Below the pieces are notes generated by a model. It saw only the letters and a list, made by a program, of their open reading frames with translations. It was not told the origin of the DNA and did not search any database. A DNA stretch of 64,000 nt from Paenibacillus pasadenensis DSM 19293 (GTDB lineage: Bacteria > Bacillota > Bacilli > Paenibacillales > Paenibacillaceae), in assembly GCF_000422485.1 (NCBI RefSeq), contig NZ_KE383851.1, forward strand, positions 187,976 to 251,975, in the 5' to 3' direction. Below, piece after piece: positions 48,512 through 56,768 of the stretch. Within the stretch, counting starts at the first letter, position 1; the number at the start of each line of letters is the position of its first letter. The position numbers and the translations under genes were made by a program.

Positions 48512-49846
48512 GTGGCGCAGCTGCCTAGCGGACTCAAGACATTCGAGCCATCGGACATCGTCCGCAGAGCGGCTCAAAATGAAAATATCGAAGCGCTGGA
48601 CCGGTTCGTCGTCAAGACGAGCTCGGCCAACGTCGCCAAAAACAAACGCGCCGCCGCGACAGGCGGCGTGCTGATCGGCCTGCCGACCGCTCCGTGGTCT
48701 TCCGCGGCGGCCGGAGAGGGAGGCCGCCGGGCGCTGCCTGCCGGCTCCGTTTATCCGCTGTCGCTGACGGTCGATCTCGGCCTGCCTTGCGCCAAGCTGG
48801 AAGGAATCAGCTTCGGCGGATGGCCGGTCCAGAGCGCCGCCTCGCTGCCGAAGGACTTCATCGTCGAGGCGAGTCCGAACGGGACCGACTGGATCAAGAC
48901 CTACGATCATGCCGGCAAGCCGGCCTATTCGCCGCTGTCGTACCTGCCGTTCTCGGCGAACGCCGATTGCCGCTATGTCCGGCTGACGGTCAAGGCGGCC
49001 GCTGCCGCCGACGGCTCCGCTTCCGTCTCCTGCCTGAGCGTGTTCAGCTCGAGCCACGGCAACCGGGATCTCGACCCGCTCGACGACGAGCGCGGCTGGG
49101 GGCTCAATGCGCGGCTGCAAGGACTCGTCGTCATGAGCGAGGGCGGCATCGTCGACGACGGGGCGGGCAAGGTGACGCTCGACGGCACGCTCATCGTCAT
49201 GAATCCGGCCTCGGGCAGCTACATCCGGGTGTCGCGGGGCACGTTCACGCTCGGCGCGTGGGATTATCTCTATATCGATCTGCCGTTTGGGACGGCAGGC
49301 GAGATCGCGGCTCAGAAGGGCGTCTATTTGGAAAACGGACGTCCTTACGACCATCGGAACCGGCTCGTGCTCGCGCAGCGCAACGGAGTCGGCCTGGTCC
49401 ATTTCAACTTCGCGATCACCTCGCGGCTGGCGGGCAGCAACACGCTCGCCCAGCGCGCGCTGACGGCCGATTACGCGGCGGGGGCGGGCAATGCCACGAG
49501 CGCAGCCAACGCCGACAAGGTGGACGGCATCCATTTTTCCGCCGCGGGCGGCAAGCTGCAGTACAACGACGGAACGGGGTGGAAAGGCGTGGGAATCAAG
49601 CAGGTGCTGAGAGGCGAGACGTCGATCGCGAATCCGAGCGACTCCGTCAACGTGCCGATTCCGTGGATCGACCGCTCGAAAAGCTTTCTCCAAGTGACAT
49701 CCACTTTATATCAGGTCAAAAGCGATGCCGGCACCTCGTCAGGCGTCTACGCCGTGCTGTTCAGCGAGCGGATCTATCTGTTCGCCGGAGGACTGCCTGC
49801 GGGCCGGACGGTTTTCATTTCCTGGGAGGTGATTGAATATGCCTAG
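48512..49846 (+). CDS. Tail fibre with discoidin-like domain
   Basis: A 444-residue fibre. The N-terminus (1-60) probably attaches to the baseplate. Residues about 85-180 resemble an F5/8 type C (discoidin) carbohydrate-binding domain: FIVEASPNGTDWIKTYDH, then CRYVRLTVKAA. The rest is beta-rich with Gly/Ala repeats and a C-terminal half (YNDGTGWKGVGIKQV, then FLQVTSTLYQVKS) typical of receptor-binding tips. The start is GTG. It follows the wedge genes, where PBSX encodes its fibre. It should decide the target range. Confidence 0.82.
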   Translation: MAQLPSGLKTFEPSDIVRRAAQNENIEALDRFVVKTSSANVAKNKRAAATGGVLIGLPTAPWSSAAAGEGGRRALPAGSVYPLSLTVDLGLPCAKLEGISFGGWPVQSAASLPKDFIVEASPNGTDWIKTYDHAGKPAYSPLSYLPFSANADCRYVRLTVKAAAAADGSASVSCLSVFSSSHGNRDLDPLDDERGWGLNARLQGLVVMSEGGIVDDGAGKVTLDGTLIVMNPASGSYIRVSRGTFTLGAWDYLYIDLPFGTAGEIAAQKGVYLENGRPYDHRNRLVLAQRNGVGLVHFNFAITSRLAGSNTLAQRALTADYAAGAGNATSAANADKVDGIHFSAAGGKLQYNDGTGWKGVGIKQVLRGETSIANPSDSVNVPIPWIDRSKSFLQVTSTLYQVKSDAGTSSGVYAVLFSERIYLFAGGLPAGRTVFISWEVIEYA

Positions 49847-50285
49847 CTATTACGCGCAAATCGCGGCGGACGGACGGGTCGTCGGGCGCTGCGATTTTCC
49901 GGAGCCGTTCGAGCACAGCTCGCTCGTGCCGTTGACGGAGGAGCAGTACGGACAGCCGGGCCTGCTGTTCGCCCGCTATGCGGACGGCGTCCTGGCGGGC
50001 ACTGCGGCGCTGTTGACGGCCGACAAGGGAGAGCTGGCCGCGGACGGCGCGGATGCGATCCGGGTCATGCTGCTTGTCGGAGATTGGATGTCGCGGCTGG
50101 ACGAGAGCTTCAGCGGCGTCGTGCCGGTGTCGGTGCAGGGCCAGACGCAGCCGGTGCAGGTCAGCGGCGGCACCGCGACGTTCATGGTGACGAGCCGCGA
50201 GCCCGGCGTGCTGCGGATCGCGACGCAGGGGCTCGATCGCAACGCGGAACTATTCGTAAAGGCGGTGAAGCCCGGTGAGCGATGA
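49839..50285 (+). CDS. Hypothetical tail-cluster protein after the fibre
   Basis: A 148-residue protein. The ATG at 49839 has GGGAGG nine bases upstream; an in-frame TTG at 49833 is too close. The N-terminal half (YYAQIAADGRVVGRCDF) resembles small fibre-associated proteins. The C-terminal half (VSVQGQTQPVQVSGGTATF, then GVLRIATQGLD) looks like an Ig-like sandwich. It overlaps both neighbours. A fibre accessory or assembly role fits the position; the family was not recognised. Confidence 0.65.
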   Translation: MPSYYAQIAADGRVVGRCDFPEPFEHSSLVPLTEEQYGQPGLLFARYADGVLAGTAALLTADKGELAADGADAIRVMLLVGDWMSRLDESFSGVVPVSVQGQTQPVQVSGGTATFMVTSREPGVLRIATQGLDRNAELFVKAVKPGER

Positions 50286-50775
50286 CACGAAGCGCAAGCT
50301 CCGCAAAGAGGGCGCGGCGGCAGCGGGCGAGACGCCGGGCATCAACGGCCGCCAGGCAGGAGGCGCGGCAGCGGGCGAGCTGGGCGGCGGGCTGCTGGAA
50401 ATCCGCAGCTCCGGCGCGGAGGCATGGGACTTGATGCGCCTGCCGGCAGCGGACTCGCTGCCGGTCGCGGCGAGCTTCGAGGTGTCGGCTCGCGCGGAGC
50501 GGCTGATGAGCGAGGAGCTGGCCGAGAGGACGCTCGCGCGAACCGGGAAGACGCCGTTCGAGCCGACGCTTCAGCTCGTCTGCGAAATGCTGCAGGACGT
50601 GCTGCTCGGCCAGCAGCTGCTGCTGGAGCGGTTGGAGCTTGCGGCGGGGGCGGGCACCGCCTTGGCCGCCGAGGCTGCGGGATGGATGTCCAGCCCGTAT
50701 TTCGATTCCAGCTCGATTCGTCTGCCGGCCACGGGCGGCGATCCCCCTGCAGGCGGCGGGAGAGCGTCGTCATGA
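50275..50775 (+). CDS. Hypothetical tail-cluster protein
   Basis: A 166-residue protein with GTG start inside the end of the previous gene. The N-terminus is charged and Gly/Ala-rich. The middle is helical with a leucine-rich stretch (LVCEMLQDVLLGQQLLLERLEL) that could form a coiled coil. No known domain or membrane segment is evident, so it does not look like a holin. Overlap with both neighbours supports expression. Confidence 0.6.
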   Translation: MSDDTKRKLRKEGAAAAGETPGINGRQAGGAAAGELGGGLLEIRSSGAEAWDLMRLPAADSLPVAASFEVSARAERLMSEELAERTLARTGKTPFEPTLQLVCEMLQDVLLGQQLLLERLELAAGAGTALAAEAAGWMSSPYFDSSSIRLPATGGDPPAGGGRASS

Positions 50776-51632
50776 GCGGAGCGACGGCGTCGGGCTCGAC
50801 GCCTGAATTCGGGGGACCGCTGTCGGCGGCGAGCGCTGCCGCGCCGAGCGCGGCGGTGCGGCTCGTCCAAGAGCGGCTTTCCGCGCTCGGCTACTCGGGC
50901 GCGGACGGGGCGCCGCTGAAGGCGGACGGCTGCTTCGGCCGGAATACGCTGCATGCGGTGAACCGCTTCAAGACGCGGAGCCGGCTCGGCAATGCGGGCA
51001 GCGCGGCCGGCGTCGTCGGACGCCAGACCTGGGAGGCGCTGTTCGCTTCCACGGCCGTCCGCGAGGAGCGCGTCTCGCGCGAACGGATCTATTACAGCCA
51101 GGAGGACCCGCGCTGGCGAAATGTGCCGTACACGATCGGGGGGAAGGAAACGATCGGCAGCTCCGGCTGCGGTCCGACCTGCATGGCGATGGCCGTCGCG
51201 AGCCTGACGCGCGCCAGGCCGCTGCCGACGGAGCTGGCGGCCTTTTCCGTCAAGGGCGGGCACCGGACGCGCGCTTCCGGCACGTCCTGGAGCTTCTTTC
51301 CGGCGGCAAGCCGCGAGTACGGCCTCGCCTGCAAGGCGACGGGCTCCATCGACGAGGCGCGCGCGGCGCTGCAGCGCGGCGATGTGGCCATCGCCTCGAT
51401 GAAGCCGGGCCGATTCACGTCGGCGGGGCATTTCATTCTGCTGGCCGAGCCGGCGCGGACGGCGGCAGGGGAGCCGGGCTTCCTCGTCTTCGATCCCAAT
51501 CCGGACAACCGGCTGTATCGCGGCGCGGTCGACGAGGGCGTGCCCGACGACGGCCGGGTGACGGCGCCGGAAGCGCTGCTGCGGCAGGAGGCCAAGCAGT
51601 TCTGGCTCTTGGCGGCCGTTCCGGCCGGCTGA
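50772..51632 (+). CDS. Peptidoglycan-binding protein with C39-like peptidase domain
   Basis: A 286-residue protein. Residues about 27-95 are a PG_binding_1 domain (VRLVQERLSALGYSGADG, FGRNTLHAVNRFK). Residues about 105-280 are a papain-like C39-family peptidase domain: YYSQEDPRWRN, the nucleophile Cys in SSGCGPTCMAMAV, and His in SAGHFILL, with Asp in FDPNPDN. There is no signal peptide. As last gene of the tail operon it could be a tail-associated wall peptidase or a lysin releasing the particles. It overlaps the previous stop (ATGA). Confidence 0.85.
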   Translation: MSGATASGSTPEFGGPLSAASAAAPSAAVRLVQERLSALGYSGADGAPLKADGCFGRNTLHAVNRFKTRSRLGNAGSAAGVVGRQTWEALFASTAVREERVSRERIYYSQEDPRWRNVPYTIGGKETIGSSGCGPTCMAMAVASLTRARPLPTELAAFSVKGGHRTRASGTSWSFFPAASREYGLACKATGSIDEARAALQRGDVAIASMKPGRFTSAGHFILLAEPARTAAGEPGFLVFDPNPDNRLYRGAVDEGVPDDGRVTAPEALLRQEAKQFWLLAAVPAG

Positions 51633-51734
51633 GGGGGCTTGCCTGCCTTTTTTTTCAGATGAGGTGCGAGAGCCGGCCGATACGGTTAATATAGGGGGAG
51701 ATCAAACCGACGGACCGGGAGTGGACATCAAATC

Positions 51735-53699
51735 ATGGAAAAAAACGCAGCGCAGCGGAGCGGAGCGGGGGAGCGGACGCCAGCCCAGCCCAGCCGGGCC
51801 ATGCTGGCCTCGGTCATCAGCCTCAGCCCCGTTCCCCTCCTTCTTTTCGATTCCGGCTTGAGCATCATGACGGTCAATCCGGCCTTTCTCCGCACCTTCG
51901 CCTGCACGGAGCAGGAGCTGACGGGCCTCGGAGCCGACGCGCTCGCGAGGCTCTGCTTTCCGGCGGACAGCCTCTGCAGGGCGGAGCTGGCCCGCATTCG
52001 TCAGCTGGAGCCGATCGATTGCGAGGAGGAGATGACGCTCCAGAGCGGCGAACGCCGCATGTTCCGCATCATCGGCTACGCGCTCGATGGAGAGGAAGGC
52101 GCGGGCGGAGGGTATCTGCTCAGCCTCGAGGACGTTTCCGAGCGCAAGCGGTTCGAGCTTCAGCTGCAGGAATCGGTCGAGCGGTATACCTCGCTCAAGA
52201 AATACAATCACGACGCGGTCATTTCCCTCGATCTGCAGGGGCGAGTGATCAACTACAACCAGGAGGCCGGCCGGATGCTCGGCATGCCGGTGGAGGAGCT
52301 CGCGGGCAAGGACTTCTCGCCGTACCTGCTCGTCGAGGAGATCGGGCCGATCCTTCGCCAGGCGAGCCAGGACACGGAAGCCGAGCGGCAGCTCAGCGGC
52401 ATGCGGCATCGCAGCGGACGCGTGACGGAGATCCTCGCCTCGATCGCTCCGATCATCATCAACGGGACGATCAAGGGCTATTACCTGATCGCCAAGGACA
52501 TGAGCGAGCAGAAGAAGCTGCTCATCGAAAAGGAAGCCGCCGAAGCGACGAACCGGGCCAAAAACGAATTCCTGACGATGATGAGCCACGAGATCCGCAA
52601 TCCGATGAACGGCATCCTCGGGCTGACGCGCATGGTGCTCGACACGCCGCTCGAGGAAGAGGCCCGGCGCTATATCGAGCTGATCCGCAAGAGCAGCCAT
52701 GCGCTGCTTCATATCGTCAACGACACGCTCGACTACACGCGGCTGGAGTCGGCCGGCGCCGAGGCCGCGGAGGAGCGTCCGTTCCGGCTTGCCGAGCTGC
52801 TCGACGAGATCGTCGCGATCCAGATGCCGATCGTCGTCCAAAAGGGGCTCAAGCTTGAAACGGCGATCTCCGCGGACGTGCCGGCGGAGCTGCTCGGGGA
52901 TCGCGAAAAGCTCGGCAAGGTGCTGCTCAACCTGATCGGCAATGCCGTCAAGTTCACCGAGCGCGGGCAGATTCGGGCGGTCTTTTCGGCGGGCGGCGAG
53001 GATCGCGGCTCCAGGCTCATCGAATGCGAGGTATCCGATACCGGCATCGGCATTACGGAGACGGAGCAGCAGCAGCTGTTCCATCCGTTCCGCCGCATCG
53101 GCACCTATATGACTCGTACGGAGGAGGGAAGCGGTCTCGGCCTTGCCATCTCCCGCCGGCTGGTGGAGCTGATGGGCGGCACGATCGAGGTCGAGTCGGA
53201 GCCGGGCCAGGGCTCTCGCTTCCGCTTCCGCTTCGCCGCGAAGGCCGCCCGGGATCAGCCGCCGCACGCCCTGCCGGATGCGGCGATGGCCGCGCCCGAG
53301 CCGGACGGTCCGCTGCGCGTGCTGGTCGCGGAGGACAACGAGATCAATCAGCTCGTCATCCGCAAGATGCTCGAAAAGTCGGGCCATTCCGTCCGCGTCG
53401 TCGCGAACGGTGCCGAGGTGCTGGAGGCGCTGCAAGAGCCGGAGCCGTACGATCTGCTGCTGCTCGATATTCTGATGCCGGTGCTCGGCGGCTTCGAGAC
53501 GATGGACGAGATCCGGGCGATGGGGCTCGCGCGCCCGCCGTATGTCGTCGCCGTGACGGCGAACGCGCTGCGCGGCGACCGGGAAGCCTGCCTCGCGGCG
53601 GGCATGGACGACTATCTCAGCAAGCCGATCCGGCGCGACAAGCTGGAGGAGGCCATCGACGCCTATCGCAGCTCGGCCAAGGCGCGGCAGCGAGGCTGA
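51735..53699 (+). CDS. Cytoplasmic hybrid histidine kinase (PAS-PAS-HisKA-HATPase-REC)
   Basis: A 654-residue soluble hybrid kinase. Two PAS domains (about 24-136 and 150-258; the second with DAVISLDLQGRVINYNQEA) are followed by HisKA with phospho-acceptor His285 in SHEIRNPMNG. The HATPase (about 385-505) has NLIGNAVKF, DTGIGI and GSGLGLAIS. A receiver domain follows with Asp578 in LLLDILMP. No membrane segment is present, so the signal is intracellular. No output regulator or Hpt gene is adjacent. A TTTTTTTT run lies between the tail operon and this gene, which suggests separate transcription. Confidence 0.93.
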   Translation: MEKNAAQRSGAGERTPAQPSRAMLASVISLSPVPLLLFDSGLSIMTVNPAFLRTFACTEQELTGLGADALARLCFPADSLCRAELARIRQLEPIDCEEEMTLQSGERRMFRIIGYALDGEEGAGGGYLLSLEDVSERKRFELQLQESVERYTSLKKYNHDAVISLDLQGRVINYNQEAGRMLGMPVEELAGKDFSPYLLVEEIGPILRQASQDTEAERQLSGMRHRSGRVTEILASIAPIIINGTIKGYYLIAKDMSEQKKLLIEKEAAEATNRAKNEFLTMMSHEIRNPMNGILGLTRMVLDTPLEEEARRYIELIRKSSHALLHIVNDTLDYTRLESAGAEAAEERPFRLAELLDEIVAIQMPIVVQKGLKLETAISADVPAELLGDREKLGKVLLNLIGNAVKFTERGQIRAVFSAGGEDRGSRLIECEVSDTGIGITETEQQQLFHPFRRIGTYMTRTEEGSGLGLAISRRLVELMGGTIEVESEPGQGSRFRFRFAAKAARDQPPHALPDAAMAAPEPDGPLRVLVAEDNEINQLVIRKMLEKSGHSVRVVANGAEVLEALQEPEPYDLLLLDILMPVLGGFETMDEIRAMGLARPPYVVAVTANALRGDREACLAAGMDDYLSKPIRRDKLEEAIDAYRSSAKARQRG

Positions 53700-53727
53700 G
53701 CCGCGAGGCGCAAGCGTCCGCAATCAT

Positions 53728-53777
53728 AAAAAACCCGGGAACGAACGGAGCGAGGTCCGTTTGTTCCCGGGTTTTTG
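53728..53777. terminator. Bidirectional intrinsic terminator
   Basis: AAAAAACCCGGGAACGAACGGA and its near-complement pair around a short GCGAGG loop, ending in TTTTT at 53773-53777. It lies between the convergent hybrid kinase and aminopeptidase genes. Confidence 0.95.
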
Positions 53778-53827
53778 CATGCGGCGACGCCTGTTCAGAT
53801 CCGCTGGCGCGCTCGCAGATGCCTGGC

Positions 53828-55060
53828 TTAGAACGCCCAGTTGCCGGCGCGGAAGATCGGCTCTACGCTGCCGTCCTCGGCGATGCCGTCGATGTTCATG
53901 TCGGCGGAGCCGATCATGAAGTCGACATGCGTGATGCTCGTGTTCAGGCCGCGGGCGGCGAGCTCTTCCTGGGAAAGCCCTTTGCCGCCCTCGATGTTGA
54001 AGGCGTATGCGCTGCCGAGCGCCAGATGGTTCGAGGCGTTCTCGTCGAACAGCGTATTGTAGTACAGGATGTTCGAGCGGGAGATCGGGGAGTCGAACGG
54101 CACGAGCGCCACTTCGCCGATGCGGCGGGCGCCGGCATCCATCTCGAGCAGCCCTTCGAGCGTCTCCAGGCCGCGCTCGGCCTCGGCCTTGACGACGCTG
54201 CCGTTCTCGAACGTCAGCTTGAAGTTGTCGATGATGGTGCCGCCGTAGCTGAGCGGCTTGGTGCTCGAGACGTAGCCGTTCACGCCGTCCGCCTTGGCGG
54301 CGGTGAACACTTCCTCGGTCGGCAGGTTGGCGACGAACGGGATGCCGGCCTCGTTGACGCTGTCCGCCGCCACCCACAGATGGCCCTCCGGCAGCTCGAT
54401 CGTCAGATCGGTTCCCGGCGCGGTGTAATGGAGCTTTTTGTACTTGCGCGCGTTCAGATGCTCGGAGCGGGAGTTCAGGCTCGCGATATGCTCCTCCCAC
54501 GCCGCCACCGGATCGTCGAGATCGCAGCGGACGGCTTTGAGGATCGAGTTCCAGAGGCTTATGTACTGCTCTTCCTCGGTGGAGCCGGGGAATACCTTGG
54601 CCGCCCATGCCTTGGACGGAGCGGCGACGACGCACCAGCTGAACTTGTCGGACTGCGTCATCTGGCGGTAGGCCGCCATCGCTTTGCCGTACGTCTTCTG
54701 GTGGTTGACGATCCGCTGCTTGTCGATGCCCTTCAGCAGGTCGGGGTCGGAGGAGACGACGCTGATGGCGGCTCCGCCCTGCTCGCCGAGCTCGGTCATT
54801 TCGCCGGCGTACCATTTGGGCTCCTCGAGGAAAGCCTCGTCTGGAGCGAGCTCATAGCGGGTGCGGGCGATCGTATCGTCGGACCAGTTTACTTTGACGG
54901 AGTAGGCTCCTGCCTCGTATGCCTTGCGGACGAGTCCGCGCACCAGGTCGGCCGAGTCGAGCGTCGCGTTGATGGCGAGCTTCTGTCCGGGCTGGATGCG
55001 GACTCCGACCCGGATGATGAGATCGGCGTAGCGTTCGATTTGCTGCTGCAATTTGCTCAA
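53828..55060 (-). CDS. M29-family aminopeptidase (AmpS/PepS type)
   Basis: A 410-residue cytoplasmic metallo-aminopeptidase that removes N-terminal residues from peptides. M29 features are visible: GVRIQPGQKLAINA near the start, then ELPEGHLWVAAD, NLPTEEVFTAAK, an acidic Glu in GSVVKAEAE, and the metal ligands in NILYYNTLFDENASNHLALG and STSITHVDFMIGS-type sequence near the end. An upstream ATG (55090) is in frame, but TTG at 55060 has GGAGG nine bases before it and gives the usual N-terminus, so it is preferred. Confidence 0.92.
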   Translation of the reverse strand: MSKLQQQIERYADLIIRVGVRIQPGQKLAINATLDSADLVRGLVRKAYEAGAYSVKVNWSDDTIARTRYELAPDEAFLEEPKWYAGEMTELGEQGGAAISVVSSDPDLLKGIDKQRIVNHQKTYGKAMAAYRQMTQSDKFSWCVVAAPSKAWAAKVFPGSTEEEQYISLWNSILKAVRCDLDDPVAAWEEHIASLNSRSEHLNARKYKKLHYTAPGTDLTIELPEGHLWVAADSVNEAGIPFVANLPTEEVFTAAKADGVNGYVSSTKPLSYGGTIIDNFKLTFENGSVVKAEAERGLETLEGLLEMDAGARRIGEVALVPFDSPISRSNILYYNTLFDENASNHLALGSAYAFNIEGGKGLSQEELAARGLNTSITHVDFMIGSADMNIDGIAEDGSVEPIFRAGNWAF

Positions 55061-55183
55061 GTGGTTCAGCCTCCATTCGCGTATCGTCATGCAGTCCTAT
55101 TGTACACGATCCCGTTCGAAAAAAGACAATCGCGTGCTATGATGGAAAAAACGAGCCCGCTTTCGGGCAGGGAGGCGAAGGCG

Positions 55184-55765
55184 ATGTTCCATCGCCGGCT
55201 GGAAGGCGGCTGCGAGCTGCGGGTGCTCGCTCCTGCCGACGCGAAGGCGCTGTACCGGACGCTGGAAAAGGATCGGCGCGAGCTGGAGGCATGGCTGCCC
55301 TGGGTCGGACAGATCCGCTCCGCGGCGGACATGAAGGATTATGTGCGCTTCGAGTGCAAGCGCTACAAGGAGGGCAAGGCGATGTCAGCCGTGCTGCTGG
55401 ACGGGGCGTCCGCGGCGGGCATGATCAGCTTCCAGGAGCTGGACTTCCGCCACCGCAAGGCGTCGCTCGGCTACTGGCTCGGCAGCGCCTGGCAGGGACG
55501 GGGACTGATGGCGCAGGCGGCCGCCGAGATGCTCTCGTTCGCCTACGGGACGCTGGACCTGAACCGCGTCGAGATCCGCGCGCGCACGGACAACCGCCGC
55601 AGCCGGGCGGTCGCGCTGCGCCTCGGCTTCTCGCTCGAGGGCGTGCTGCGGGAGGAGGAGCATGCGGACGGCATGTTCCTCGACCATGCCGTCTACGGCC
55701 TGCTGGCGCGAGACTGGGCGAGAGGGAGGGCGAGCACCGATGTTCCGGACAGGCAGCCTGTTTGA
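55184..55765 (+). CDS. GNAT acetyltransferase, RimJ/RimL (YdaF) type
   Basis: A 193-residue GNAT enzyme that moves an acetyl group from acetyl-CoA to an amino group, often a protein N-terminus. Typical elements: LRVLAPADAKALYRTL, WLGSAWQGRGLMAQAA (CoA-binding loop) and NRVEIRARTDNRRSRAVALRLGF, with FSLEGVLREEE. The ATG at 55184 has GGGAGG eight bases upstream; earlier ATGs near 55138-55143 have none. The 3' end overlaps the next gene by 26 bases. Confidence 0.9.
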   Translation: MFHRRLEGGCELRVLAPADAKALYRTLEKDRRELEAWLPWVGQIRSAADMKDYVRFECKRYKEGKAMSAVLLDGASAAGMISFQELDFRHRKASLGYWLGSAWQGRGLMAQAAAEMLSFAYGTLDLNRVEIRARTDNRRSRAVALRLGFSLEGVLREEEHADGMFLDHAVYGLLARDWARGRASTDVPDRQPV

Positions 55766-56678
55766 TCCGGCCGTGCGCCGAGGCGGCTGCGAGCCGGAGG
55801 TGACGGCGTATTATTTCAAAAAATGGCAAGGCTACGCGATGGACTACCACCGCCACGACGCGACCGAGATCATGTACGTCATGGAGGGAGGCTGCCTCGT
55901 CGAGACCGAGCTGGGGACGCCGATGGAGCCGGGCAGCGCCGCCAGCCGCCTGAAGCGCGGAGACCTCGTGCTGCTCGACGCGAACGTGCCGCATCGCCTG
56001 CTCGTCCGCGAGGAATGCCGGATGCTCAACGTGGAGTTCCGCTTCGTGGCGGCGGCAGCGCCGCTCGCGGAGGCGGCCGCTCTTGCCGAGGCGGACGCGC
56101 CGCTGGCGGAGTGGCTGTCGAGGAAGGCGCCCAGCCTCGTGCTGCGGGACAGCCGGGAGCGGGCGCTGCAGACGCTGCGCCAGCTCGTGCTGGAGCTCGA
56201 CGAATCCGGAATCGGCGGCAGCGCCATGTCGAGGCTGCTGCACGCCCAGCTGCTGCTGCGGCTGTCGCGGCTGGAGACGGCCCATGCGGCCGAGCGTCCG
56301 CAGGACGGCTACGTGGAGCAGGCCAAGCGCTATATGGCCGAGCGGCTCGACCAGCCGCTGCAGGCGGAGCAGGTGGCGGCGGCGGTCCGCCTGCATCCGG
56401 GCTATTTGCAGCGGATTTTCCGGCAGGCGGAGGGCGTCACGCTCGGCGGCTACCTGTCGGCGATCCGGCTGGAAAAGGCGCGGCAGCTGCTCCGGCATTC
56501 CTCGATCCCCGTGTCCGACCTGTGGGATTACGTCGGCCTCGGCAGCCGCGCCTACTTCCATGCGTGGTTCCGCCGCCAGACGGGCATGACGCCGTCCGAG
56601 TTCCGGCGCTCCGTGACGGCGGACAGCCGTCCGGACTCCGCTTATTCGCCGGGGCAAGGTTCGGATTTCGAACAATAG
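55740..56678 (+). CDS. AraC-family transcriptional regulator
   Basis: A 312-residue regulator. Residues about 20-110 form a cupin sugar-sensing domain (YHRHDATEIMYVMEGG, LVLLDANVPHRLL). Residues about 205-300 form the double helix-turn-helix with VRLHPGYLQRIFRQAEG and SRAYFHAWFRRQTGMTPSEFR. GGGAGGG lies nine bases before the ATG, within the acetyltransferase gene. The GH4 alpha-galactosidase gene follows by 90 bases in the same direction, its probable target. Confidence 0.92.
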   Translation: MFRTGSLFDPAVRRGGCEPEVTAYYFKKWQGYAMDYHRHDATEIMYVMEGGCLVETELGTPMEPGSAASRLKRGDLVLLDANVPHRLLVREECRMLNVEFRFVAAAAPLAEAAALAEADAPLAEWLSRKAPSLVLRDSRERALQTLRQLVLELDESGIGGSAMSRLLHAQLLLRLSRLETAHAAERPQDGYVEQAKRYMAERLDQPLQAEQVAAAVRLHPGYLQRIFRQAEGVTLGGYLSAIRLEKARQLLRHSSIPVSDLWDYVGLGSRAYFHAWFRRQTGMTPSEFRRSVTADSRPDSAYSPGQGSDFEQ

Positions 56679-56768
56679 CCGCAGCAATCGGTTCGTTCCG
56701 CGATAACGCTTTCTTCCCGATATCGGCTAGCATAGAGCCATCAAGAGATTGAGGGAGGAGAGAGCGAC

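Noticed and set aside
39512-51632. Complete PBSX-like prophage
   Set aside because: No terminase, portal, capsid, integrase or repressor gene lies on either side; flanking genes are ordinary two-component systems.
53024-55765. 913-codon plus-strand frame spanning the hybrid kinase end, the aminopeptidase complement and the acetyltransferase
   Set aside because: Only its last 193 codons encode a protein family (GNAT), with their own start and ribosome binding site at 55184. The rest crosses a terminator and overlaps well-supported genes.
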